Shown here piece after piece: positions 1 through 6,106 of a DNA stretch of 32,184 nt. The notes beneath the pieces are model-generated. The model did not search any database and was not told where the DNA came from. It saw only the letters and a list, made by a program, of their open reading frames with translations. Each line of letters starts with the position of its first letter. Positions within the stretch are counted from its first letter, which is position 1. Both the position numbers and the translations under genes were made by a program. Location of the stretch: NCBI GenBank assembly GCA_944358135.1, contig CALVQN010000003.1, positions 1-32,184 on the forward strand. Reading direction: 5' to 3'. Source of the DNA: an uncultured Bacilli bacterium (lineage in GTDB: Bacteria; Bacillota_I; Bacilli_A; RF39; UBA660).

Positions 1-39
1 AGAGAAATAGATATTGATGTCATGTTAACAGCAAGTTAA
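1..39 (+). CDS. 3' end of an unidentified gene (partial)
   Basis: Frame 1 is open from the window edge and gives a 12-residue tail (REIDIDVMLTAS) ending at TAA. A rho-independent terminator starts right at the stop, which is why I read this as a real gene end. Too little is visible to name a family. Confidence 0.4.
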   Translation, partial: REIDIDVMLTAS

Positions 40-66
40 AAAAATCTCATTTGAGATTTTTTTAAT
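38..66. terminator. Bidirectional terminator
   Basis: An A-run, stem TCTCA (45-49), a 2-nt loop, TGAGA (52-56) and a T-run. The A/T runs on both sides let it serve the partial plus-strand gene and the minus-strand dehydrogenase remnant. Confidence 0.65.
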
Positions 67-575
67 TGCTAGAATCTTTAGATATTTCTTCTATAGACTT
101 ATTATTTTGATTAAGTAAAGCAGCATTAGTCCAACTAGAAGTAAGTCCATAGTCTATATAGATTAATTGTCCAGATATATAAGAGCAAATACAACTACCA
201 ATAACCACTAATGGATAACCCATATCCTCTGGTTTAGCAGGAAATCCATTCCAACTTTTAAGAAATATATTCTCAATCATACGAGCTCCTTCTTCTTTAT
301 CACCTGTAAGACTAGTTGATTTATTAAAACCATCTGTTAATCCAGTAACAGTATCCCCTGGATTTATAGCATTAATTCTTATTTTTTTAGAAATAAATTC
401 CTTACTCATACCCTTATATGTAACATAAGAACTGACTATCATTTAAAGCATAATTATTAAATTTCTATTTAGTTGTAGACATATCCATAGTAGGATTAAA
501 CATAGACCAATGTTGATAATGTTTATTAATGATTGCTTCTAAATCCATAGAGCTAATTTCACTAAATCATTTTAT
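62..575 (-). pseudogene. Decayed short-chain dehydrogenase/reductase
   Basis: The only intact stretch (62-442, 126 aa) matches the C-terminal half of a classical SDR: KKIRINAINPGDTVTGLT resembles the conserved segment after the active-site Tyr/Lys, and a GQLIYIDYG-like end closes the fold. The N-terminal Rossmann half with its glycine-rich NAD(P) motif is absent. Upstream on the same strand, other frames give SSMDLEAII, then NNYAL (possibly the old YALSK active-site segment), interrupted by stop codons. That pattern indicates frameshifts and point decay. The layout with a long insert before the Tyr resembles 3-alpha-hydroxysteroid/coniferyl-alcohol dehydrogenase-type SDRs, but the substrate cannot be assigned. 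The upstream limit is approximate. Confidence 0.55.
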
Positions 576-588
576 TTCCATAAATGCA

Positions 589-918
589 TCACTTTCCTAT
601 AACTTTCTCTAACAATAATCTTTTTTTAAAGCCACCATTCTTTTGTCTCTTCATATTTGCTTCATCTATAATTTCTTGTAAAGTAAAACCATTATATTCT
701 ACCATAGCGATAAGAAGCTCTAATTTATCTGCTAATTCTTTTTTTCTTTCTTCAATACTAGTTGCAGATCTAACTTCTTCTAATTCCTCAGTATCTTTAA
801 GAAGCAAATAATTCCAATATTCTTCATCGCTAAGTTTACGATAAATAGGAACTTCACCATTAGCTTCAATTATATTTGGGATATTATCTCTTACTAACTT
901 ATTATAAATCTGTTCCAT
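589..918 (-). CDS. MazG-like nucleotide pyrophosphohydrolase
   Basis: About 109 aa, all-alpha. It opens with YNKLVRDNIPNIIEANG, the usual start of the phosphoribosyl-ATP-pyrophosphohydrolase-like / MazG-like single-domain family. The metal-binding acidic pattern follows: EELEEV (about residues 44-50) and KELADKLELL (about 60-70), then NGGFKKR near the end. By family it would hydrolyse a nucleoside triphosphate to monophosphate and PPi (house-cleaning); the substrate is not readable from sequence. I place the start at the ATG at 918, because it lies about 9 nt from AGGAGG, whereas an ATG at 924 would be only 3 nt away. It is the second gene of a pair: the upstream 64-aa gene ends where this one begins, so the two are probably translationally coupled. 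Confidence 0.8.
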   Translation of the reverse strand: MEQIYNKLVRDNIPNIIEANGEVPIYRKLSDEEYWNYLLLKDTEELEEVRSATSIEERKKELADKLELLIAMVEYNGFTLQEIIDEANMKRQKNGGFKKRLLLEKVIGK

Positions 919-924
919 AAACAT

Positions 925-1119
925 TTACCTCCTATTTATTTTGATCATTAACCCATCTTCTGGAGTAATTCCACTTTTCTTACATTCCTCAATTTCTTCT
1001 TTAGTGAGCCCATAAGCTTTAGCTTCGTCCATAAATAATTTATTTTGAATTCTCTTATCTTTCTCTTGAGGAGTTTCTCCTTTACCTAATGCCTTTAATA
1101 TTTCTCCAAGCAATCCCAT
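925..1119 (-). CDS. Small hypothetical protein (64 aa)
   Basis: A charged, lysine/glutamate-rich 64-aa protein (MGLLGEILKALGK at the start) with no membrane segment; no family recognised. The middle, EAKAYGLTKEEIEECKKSG, is predicted helical. The last two sense codons (AGG AGG, Arg-Arg) are also the Shine-Dalgarno of the MazG-like gene downstream, and the TAA stop touches the next gene's first ATG, so the pair is one transcript. There is a purine-rich ribosome site (AAAGGGTTA) before its ATG. That coupling is the main evidence it is real. Confidence 0.6.
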   Translation of the reverse strand: MGLLGEILKALGKGETPQEKDKRIQNKLFMDEAKAYGLTKEEIEECKKSGITPEDGLMIKINRR

Positions 1120-1216
1120 AAAATTAACCCTTTCTGCAAAATTTTACCTCAATTAAATTATAAAAAAATAGTATCACATAATAACTAACGTGTCAATTAT
1201 ATAGAAAAATTTTACA

Positions 1217-1245
1217 TATAAAAAAACACAGATTAATTCTGTGCT
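1217..1245 (-). terminator. Terminator of the tRNA-Trp transcript
   Basis: Read on the minus strand: stem CACAGA / TCTGTG around a 5-nt loop, followed by seven U, just downstream of the tRNA CCA end. Confidence 0.75.
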
Positions 1246-1259
1246 TATATATCAAAAAG

Positions 1260-1333
1260 TGGCAGGGGATGAGAGAATCGAACTCCCAACTAAAGTTTTG
1301 GAGACTCCTATTATACCATTTAACTAATCCCCT
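1260..1333 (-). tRNA. trnW: tRNA-Trp (anticodon CCA)
   Basis: On the minus strand the acceptor stem AGGGGAT pairs with ATCCCCT, followed by discriminator G and an encoded CCA. The anticodon stem GGAGT/ACTTT encloses loop CTCCAAA, giving anticodon CCA. The T arm contains the GTTCGATTC core. It is a stand-alone gene with its own terminator. UGA acts as a normal stop in the neighbouring genes, consistent with this being the standard Trp tRNA. Confidence 0.93.
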
Positions 1334-1418
1334 AAATCTCTTAAAAAGATAAATAAATTATAACATTAAAAAAAACAAATGACAAGTATTTTCATATAAT
1401 AAAATAGGTGATTTAATT

Positions 1419-1838
1419 ATGTTAGTAAATTATACTACAAAAGAACTGGATCTACTGGCAAGAATTATGAGAGCAGAAGCTCAAACAGAGGGAGACTTAG
1501 GAATGCTTATGGTAGGAAACGTAGTAGTAAATAGAGTAATCGCCGATTGTTACACATTTAAAAATATAGATAGTATAGAAGAAGCCATATATCAACCTAA
1601 TCAATTTGTAGGAACAAGTTCTTCACTATTTTATGGTTCAGCAACAACAGCAGAAAAAAATCTTGCCGAAAGAACTCTTCGAGGAGAATATTATCATCCA
1701 GCAACCCATTCACTATGGTTTTACGCCCCAGGAAAAAATAGTTGTACATCTACATGGTATAGCCAACCTCTAGCAGGTAAATATAAAAATCATTGCTTTT
1801 ACAAACCTCAAAGTGGACAATGCCAAGAATTGTATTAA
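1419..1838 (+). CDS. SleB/CwlJ-type cell wall hydrolase
   Basis: A 139-aa protein that is essentially one Hydrolase_2 domain (SleB/CwlJ catalytic fold). It begins LLARIMRAEAQTEGDLGM (about residues 12-30), with the family's catalytic glutamate in RAEA, followed by VGNVVVNRV and IYQPNQF. The family cleaves peptidoglycan glycan strands (lytic transglycosylase); SleB and CwlJ act on spore cortex, but vegetative homologues exist. There is no signal peptide and no peptidoglycan-binding domain, so it would be released by lysis, act in the mother cell, or use another export route. The start follows an AGGTGA site. The gene ends in a terminator shared with dut. Confidence 0.85.
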   Translation: MLVNYTTKELDLLARIMRAEAQTEGDLGMLMVGNVVVNRVIADCYTFKNIDSIEEAIYQPNQFVGTSSSLFYGSATTAEKNLAERTLRGEYYHPATHSLWFYAPGKNSCTSTWYSQPLAGKYKNHCFYKPQSGQCQELY

Positions 1839-1863
1839 AAGGTCAAAAAGACCTTATTTTTTA
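1836..1863. terminator. Shared terminator between the SleB-like gene and dut
   Basis: AAGGTC (1839-1844), loop AAAAA, GACCTT (1850-1855), flanked by A-run and T-run. It lies between two convergent genes, directly after the plus-strand stop and overlapping the end of dut. Confidence 0.8.
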
Positions 1864-2312
1864 TCTGTAGAACCAAATCCACCATTACGCACACCACTAG
1901 CATTATCGTTATCACACAATAAATATTTTTGAAATATAACCTGACCTATAACATCACCCTTATGAATAGTAATATCATGGTCTAAAACATTATAATATTG
2001 AAAATAAAAATGTCCATCATTATCAAAATTACCATAATAATCAGAATCAATAATACCAATACTATTAGACATAACTAAACCCTTTTTAGGACCACTACTA
2101 CGATTAACAAGCATATAATATTCATCTTCCAAACAATATGCTTTTAATCCCGTAGGAATAAGAGTAGGCTTACATCCTAATTTAAAAGGGTGTATAACTA
2201 CATCTTCAGCCGCTTCAACATCATAACCAGCCGAATACTTAGTTTTTCTAACAGGTATATGAATATCTTTATCTTCATAACCTTTAACTACTTCAAAACC
2301 TCTAATCTTCAT
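1854..2312 (-). CDS. dut: dUTP diphosphatase (trimeric dUTPase)
   Basis: A 152-aa protein that hydrolyses dUTP to dUMP and PPi, keeping uracil out of DNA and feeding dTMP synthesis. All five motifs of trimeric dUTPases are present: SAGYDVEA (motif 1), RSSGPKKGL (2), NSIGIIDSDYYGNF (3, with the catalytic Asp), GDVIGQVIFQ (4) and NGGFGSTDKK (5, the P-loop-like tail that closes over the substrate). It is slightly longer than the ~145-residue norm, with a short insert before motif 4. The start is supported by a GGTGA site. It lies convergent to the SleB-like gene and downstream of, but separated by a terminator from, surface gene 1, so it probably has its own promoter. Confidence 0.92.
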   Translation of the reverse strand: MKIRGFEVVKGYEDKDIHIPVRKTKYSAGYDVEAAEDVVIHPFKLGCKPTLIPTGLKAYCLEDEYYMLVNRSSGPKKGLVMSNSIGIIDSDYYGNFDNDGHFYFQYYNVLDHDITIHKGDVIGQVIFQKYLLCDNDNASGVRNGGFGSTDKK

Positions 2313-2333
2313 ACAATCACCAAAATAAATATA

Positions 2334-2363
2334 TCAAAAAAACAGCTAAAGAACAAGCTGTTT
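2334..2363 (-). terminator. Terminator of surface protein gene 1
   Basis: On the minus strand: AACAGCT (plus coordinates 2356-2362), 8-nt loop, AGCTGTT (2341-2347), then a U-run. The hairpin abuts the stop codon. Confidence 0.8.
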
Positions 2364-3702
2364 ATTGAACTTTATAAGGGTCAAATACTGTTCCTGAACC
2401 AGTTATGGTTACATCAGCAGATAAATTTATAACAGGTCTGACACCAAATGAATCACTTACGAAATATCTGCTGAAATTACCACTCGAACTCACATAAAAT
2501 ACGAAAGGATAACTACCGTCAAAAAAAGAGGGAGTCATTGTCCAATAATTCTGTTCTGTATAAAGATAATTATTGATTGTTGTATCATTATATGCTAATC
2601 CTCCATATACTACTTCATCGGCGGTGATGAGTCCTATTGGATAATCTAAAACTTTATTCCCTTGACTACTACTTGCTACTGTGTATAAATCACTATTATT
2701 TTGACATTCGAAGGTTGGAGTTCTATTTGTAAGCAACCTTATAAATGCTCCATAGTAAGTTTGAGTCGTCCCTGTTCCACCTCCGACCGTAGTCCCTGAT
2801 GTGTTAGTATAGTTTGATCTATCTCCACAGAATCCTGCTTCTGTACTTAGATATTGTGCATAATCGGCTTGAATATTATCTTCATACCAAGTATCAAGTA
2901 CTCCTTTTATTGTACTATCATTTATGAGTCCATATACTTGTCCACTTTGATACATATATCCTACATACGCGTTGTTATTATCTGTACTATTAAATGCACT
3001 TTTCCCTATTTGTGTACCTTCTCCTGTTGATACAGGCCCACTAGAACTATTACCGCTATAAATTAATCTTATACTTCCATCTTCATTAATTCTTATAATT
3101 CTCCAGTAGAATCCTGCAAATTGTACCCAATTATCTGTTGGATTTCCTGCAAAATAATATGTTCTTCCGTTGCTTGTATCTTCATAATATATAGTTCCAG
3201 TTGTAGTATCTTCTACCGTTGTACTAAAATCTGCTCTTGTTAATTGATTAGTGGAATTAGCAAGTATTTGTTCTCCAGCAGTTATAGTTTGACCTATATC
3301 AAAATACAAATAACACTTAGTACCTTTTTTAGTTATATTATCTACACTTATTGAACCATTTTCATATATTATACTTACTGTATCATCTTTAACTATTTCT
3401 CCATTATTGGATCTGCCACAATAACTTTGTTCTGTATTTAATATATATCCACTTGAAGGTATCGTATCTGCTTCAACATAGGTTCCATCTTCATTTGCCA
3501 CATATAAAGATACCATATTTAAATCGGGTACTTTATAATTTATCTTACTATTAATTATAGGCACACTATCTTTTACTCTGTATTTTGCTAATGTATTACT
3601 TACTATTATCGTAATAAGAAGTACTACTACACAGACAATTCCAATAAAAAGATATAATCTATTTTTATTAGATTTTATTGTTTCAAATTCTAATTCTTTC
3701 AT
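2362..3702 (-). CDS. Membrane-anchored surface protein with variable lectin-like tail (paralogue 1)
   Basis: 446 aa. A lysine-containing cytoplasmic N-terminus and one hydrophobic segment (about residues 17-38) make it a signal-anchored protein with the rest outside the cell. The next ~110 residues (KVPDLNMVSLYVANEDG through TKKGTKCYLYFD) are nearly identical to the protein at 29235-30527, then sequence diverges. The C-terminal ~250 residues (FAGFYWRIIRIN, DGSIRLIY, YWTMTPSFF, GVRPVINLSADV) resemble C-type-lectin-like display domains found on diversity-generating retroelement targets; this fold call is inference from motif layout. Residues about 392-419 are the hypervariable stretch that aligns with the AAY-rich template at 5911-6014. 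Its ribosome site (GGAGGAGTT) is strong. It is divergent from the XRE pair at 3785-4376. Ligand unknown. Confidence 0.8.
   Translation of the reverse strand: MKELEFETIKSNKNRLYLFIGIVCVVVLLITIIVSNTLAKYRVKDSVPIINSKINYKVPDLNMVSLYVANEDGTYVEADTIPSSGYILNTEQSYCGRSNNGEIVKDDTVSIIYENGSISVDNITKKGTKCYLYFDIGQTITAGEQILANSTNQLTRADFSTTVEDTTTGTIYYEDTSNGRTYYFAGNPTDNWVQFAGFYWRIIRINEDGSIRLIYSGNSSSGPVSTGEGTQIGKSAFNSTDNNNAYVGYMYQSGQVYGLINDSTIKGVLDTWYEDNIQADYAQYLSTEAGFCGDRSNYTNTSGTTVGGGTGTTQTYYGAFIRLLTNRTPTFECQNNSDLYTVASSSQGNKVLDYPIGLITADEVVYGGLAYNDTTINNYLYTEQNYWTMTPSFFDGSYPFVFYVSSSGNFSRYFVSDSFGVRPVINLSADVTITGSGTVFDPYKVQ
2432..2532 (-). repeat. Variable repeat 1 (candidate retroelement target site)
   Basis: This tail of surface gene 1 aligns without gaps to the AAY-rich template over 48 bases (2464-2511 against 5942-5989). 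Nine of 18 template-adenine positions differ, against 7 of 30 other positions. The background has also drifted (GTA for GTG, GGT for GGC), so this copy is older or came from a related template. The conserved GVRPVI coding block follows. Confidence 0.65.
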
Positions 3703-3784
3703 AACTCCTCCAAAAAACTCAAGGTAATTATCTTATGTGATTTTCTTGCATTAAATTGTATCATAGTTTTAGGAGTTTGTAAAT
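3703..3784. promoter_or_regulatory. Divergent control region of surface gene 1 and the XRE pair
   Basis: An 82-bp AT-rich spacer between divergent start codons. It must contain both promoters, and facing ribosome sites form an AACTCCT...AGGAGTT inverted pair at its edges. The short length makes joint control by the XRE products likely (inference). Confidence 0.45.
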
Positions 3785-4105
3785 ATGAAAAAAATAGATT
3801 TTAATAATTTAGAAGAGCTGTTATCTTTTAATATCAAATATTACAGATATTTGAATGGTTTATCTCAAGAAAAATTATCAGAATTAACAAATTTAGTACC
3901 ATCATACATTTCTGATATTGAAAGAGGTAGACACATGCCTACCATCAAAAATATAGCCAATATAGCCAAAGCTCTAGATATAGAACCGTATATTTTACTT
4001 AAAAACGTAGAAAGAGATAATGAAATATTATCAAAAATAAACTCAACAAGACAATATAATCAAAATAATAGGAGAGATACAAACAATGACAAAACTAACC
4101 TTTAA
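3785..4105 (+). CDS. XRE-family transcriptional regulator (first of pair)
   Basis: 106 aa with one Cro/C1-type helix-turn-helix spanning about residues 12-70 (LSQEKLSELTNLVPSYISDIERG is the classic helix 2-turn-helix 3 pattern). A basic, asparagine-rich tail ends the protein. No ligand or protease domain is present. It overlaps the next gene by 20 bp and shares with it the domain and a tail containing RQYNQ, so the two arose by tandem duplication. It faces away from surface gene 1 across an 82-bp spacer, the arrangement repeated at 30.5 kb; control of the surface gene is inferred from that. Ribosome site: AGGAG. Confidence 0.85.
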   Translation: MKKIDFNNLEELLSFNIKYYRYLNGLSQEKLSELTNLVPSYISDIERGRHMPTIKNIANIAKALDIEPYILLKNVERDNEILSKINSTRQYNQNNRRDTNNDKTNL

Positions 4106-4376
4106 TAATCTAAAAGATTTATTAATATTTAACATTAAATACTATCGCTATGTAAATGATTATTCTCAAGAAAAGCTAGCGGAATTATCAGGTTTAAGCT
4201 CTAGATATATTACAGACATTGAAAGAGGACTCCATTGCCCAACTATTCCCAAACTAGAAGCTATAGCCAATTCCTTAAAAATTGAACCTTATATTCTATT
4301 TCAAAATCCTGATAGAGATGAAAAGATCATAGAAAAAGTAAATACAAATAGACAATATAATCAAAGAAGCAAATAA
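4086..4376 (+). CDS. XRE-family transcriptional regulator (second of pair)
   Basis: 96 aa and paralogous to the gene just upstream, with the same domain layout: Cro/C1 helix-turn-helix at about residues 12-70 (YSQEKLAELSGLSSRYITDIERG) and a tail containing RQYNQ. An AGGAG site lies inside the 3' end of the upstream gene and the coding regions overlap by 20 bp, so translation is probably coupled. The two proteins may bind as homo- or heterodimers; sequence alone cannot say. A terminator follows immediately. Confidence 0.85.
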   Translation: MTKLTFNNLKDLLIFNIKYYRYVNDYSQEKLAELSGLSSRYITDIERGLHCPTIPKLEAIANSLKIEPYILFQNPDRDEKIIEKVNTNRQYNQRSK

Positions 4377-4407
4377 TCCCATATACTTAAAGTAAATGGG
4401 ATTTTTA
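4375..4407 (+). terminator. Terminator after the XRE pair
   Basis: AATCCCAT (4375-4382) pairs with ATGGGAT(T) (4396-4403) and is followed by a T-run. It also stands between convergent genes, with only a weak U-tract for the minus strand. Confidence 0.75.
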
Positions 4408-4426
4408 CTTATTTCTTTTTAAATAC

Positions 4427-5626
4427 TTACTTCTTTAACTCTATATTTTCTAATGGTTCCCACTCAATATATTTATACATATTACTATTTAAATGTATAA
4501 ATTCAGTAGGTTTATATTTATGAAAAAATCCACTACATTCAATTGGTAAAACAGTATCAGGAACAATTCCTAAATGATCAATTCCTTTAAAAGCATTTTT
4601 TATTATTTCTACATTATATATTTGAATTGGAATATTATTCTTATGAAACGCTATAAATATTTTGGCTATTTCAATCTTTCTTAAGATTCTACTTCCATCA
4701 AGTGATAAATAAAAACCATTATCATCATGATCAATATATAAATTAACTCTAGCAAAAGAATGTCCTCTTATTATTTCCCAAGGATGTCCTCCAAATTTGC
4801 TATCATCATTGTACCATTGATCAAATTCAAAGCTACTTTCCTCAGATATTTTGCTTAAACCTTCATTTCTACCATCAGCATATTTTAAATATAACTCTTT
4901 ATCGGTTAAATCATTTATTTCATAACCAATAGTTTGATATGCTAATCCTACACACTTAAAATACATACCAGAAGTCATATTTTTAATTCTTTGATCGGTA
5001 TTTTCACAAGCATACTTTATAAAGTAATCTATTTCTTCTTGAGATATTTCATTTAATAATTCTTTTTTTACATCAGGAAATACCTGCCAATATTTACTCC
5101 TATTTATAAGTCCAAAACGATTTTTATAAGGATAATTATTATTTATATAATCATTATAAGTTCCTTCATTAAGTTTTACAAAACAGGTTTTTACGGTAGA
5201 TATTAAAAAATCTAATAATTCTTGTAATTGATAATTTTCAAAAGTATTATTTTCACTATTCATATCTGCATAAACAATAGTTTTAGAATTAATTGATATC
5301 ATACGATAATTTTTATACATCGTAGAAGTCATTTTATACCAATAAACATCATCAGGATAATCTTCATTAAACATATTTTCAAATTCTATATAATTATCTA
5401 CTTCGCCATCTTCTTTCAATTCTTCATAATTACCATATTCTTCAATTGCACCTTTTGGTAGATCAAAATATAATACTTTGTATTCATCGTCTGATAATGG
5501 TTTTATTTTATCAAGCAAATCATATAATATATTTAGTTTTTCTTTTACTTTAACATCATAATCCTCAGGATTATAATTTTTAATTTCTAAAATACTTATC
5601 AAAAAGTCTAACTTTATAGCTGTCAT
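4427..5626 (-). CDS. Hypothetical protein, 399 aa
   Basis: I do not recognise a named family. The protein is acidic and soluble with no signal peptide or membrane segment. The first ~60 residues are helical and charged, followed by an Asp/Glu/Tyr-rich region. The best-defined block is around residues 270-325: GGHPWEI, then a short stretch with alternating hydrophobics (VNLYIDHDDNGFYLSLDG) and a helix with FIAFHKNNIPIQIYN. Such a GGHPxEI...L.L.G arrangement reads like a compact enzyme or binding domain, but I cannot assign activity. There are no reverse transcriptase motifs (no YxDD), which matters because it lies next to the template repeat. Ribosome site GGGATTAGGAA precedes the ATG. It stands alone. 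Confidence 0.75.
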   Translation of the reverse strand: MTAIKLDFLISILEIKNYNPEDYDVKVKEKLNILYDLLDKIKPLSDDEYKVLYFDLPKGAIEEYGNYEELKEDGEVDNYIEFENMFNEDYPDDVYWYKMTSTMYKNYRMISINSKTIVYADMNSENNTFENYQLQELLDFLISTVKTCFVKLNEGTYNDYINNNYPYKNRFGLINRSKYWQVFPDVKKELLNEISQEEIDYFIKYACENTDQRIKNMTSGMYFKCVGLAYQTIGYEINDLTDKELYLKYADGRNEGLSKISEESSFEFDQWYNDDSKFGGHPWEIIRGHSFARVNLYIDHDDNGFYLSLDGSRILRKIEIAKIFIAFHKNNIPIQIYNVEIIKNAFKGIDHLGIVPDTVLPIECSGFFHKYKPTEFIHLNSNMYKYIEWEPLENIELKK

Positions 5627-5730
5627 TTCCTAATCCCCTCAATTCTTAATTACAGTAATATTGTATATTTTTTTATTTATAAAGTCAACAAAGTTATTTA
5701 AAGTAATCACTTTTCAGTAATAAATAAACA

Positions 5731-5760
5731 AATAACCCCAATACTTAAATTGAGGTTATT
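5731..5760 (-). terminator. Terminator-like hairpin downstream of the template repeat
   Basis: AATAACCCCAAT pairs with ATTGAGGTTATT with one mismatch around a 6-nt loop. On the minus strand the following bases are T-rich but interrupted (TTTGTTTATT), so efficiency is uncertain. Confidence 0.5.
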
Positions 5761-5896
5761 TTAATATTGTCCTAATTTTAAATGTCTGATTTAAAATATC
5801 AATACTATATATTTAGGTAATTTTCATTGGTTAATCTTGTATCCTAATGCTTTTTAACTCAACCTTAACCAAACTCTAAGTTTAAAAGGATATTGC

Positions 5897-5916
5897 CCTG
5901 TCAAGCGCCTAACAGG
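5897..5916 (-). other. Hairpin at the 3' end of the template repeat
   Basis: CCTGTC (5897-5902) pairs with AACAGG (5911-5916) with one wobble; the 8-nt loop is GC-rich. Structured sequence next to the repeat end is common in diversity-generating retroelements, but in known ones the functional hairpin is next to the target, so the role here is open. Confidence 0.4.
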
Positions 5917-6014
5917 ACATCATTATTTTATTATTCACCCAATTGTTGTTGAGGTTGCCATTCGAATTCACATTGAACACGTTAGCATTAGTTCCATTAA
6001 AGATATACGGAGAC
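5911..6014 (-). repeat. Candidate template repeat of a diversity-generating retroelement
   Basis: Read on the minus strand this aligns codon for codon with the variable tails of both surface genes. In its 16-codon core (5942-5989) nine codons are AAT or AAC and there are no other adenines. Against surface gene 2, 10 of 18 adenines are changed and only 1 of 30 other bases. This adenine-specific pattern is the hallmark of mutagenic retrohoming. The frame has stops on either side (TAG upstream; TAG after the TGT codon) and homology ends at the repeat limits, so it is not a translated gene. Two missing bases near the CCTGTTA end put that end out of frame with the targets, which could be the non-transferred priming segment. 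Confidence 0.8.
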
Positions 6015-6029
6015 TATAACACTTGCCCA

Positions 6030-6090
6030 AGTAATTAGATTAACCACTCTAATTATAGCACCACTAACCTTTAACTTAAAGTATATATTC
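6030..6090 (-). promoter_or_regulatory. Possible promoter for the template RNA
   Basis: On the minus strand TTTAAG, 17-nt spacer, TATAAT (plus 6052-6057) would start transcription about 30 nt before the template repeat. An 8-bp inverted repeat overlaps the -10. The -35 is poor, and read-through from the amidase is an alternative. Confidence 0.35.
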
Positions 6091-6106
6091 ATCAAAAATA
6101 CATTGA

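Larger units (their letters stand above)
5627..6106. other. Gene-free stretch holding the template repeat
   Basis: No coding region can be supported. It holds, in minus-strand order, a -10-like TATAAT (6052-6057), an inverted repeat TAATTAGA/TCTAATTA (6032-6039, 6048-6055), the template repeat (5911-6014), a hairpin at its end and a terminator-like structure at 5731-5760. Together these could delimit a small RNA of about 310 nt. Confidence 0.6.

Noticed and set aside
584-811. Plus-strand open frame opposite the MazG-like gene
   Set aside because: Antisense of a gene with clear family motifs; low-complexity Phe/Ser composition and no ribosome site.
4427-5626. Reverse transcriptase candidate
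   Set aside because: No YxDD, no fingers/palm motif order; clearly not a polymerase by sequence.
5870-6080. Reading 5911-6014 as a mere pseudogene of a third surface protein
   Set aside because: Homology stops sharply at both sides and the differences from gene 2 are confined to adenines in AAY codons. A decayed gene would show scattered changes and longer flanking similarity. I keep this as the main alternative.
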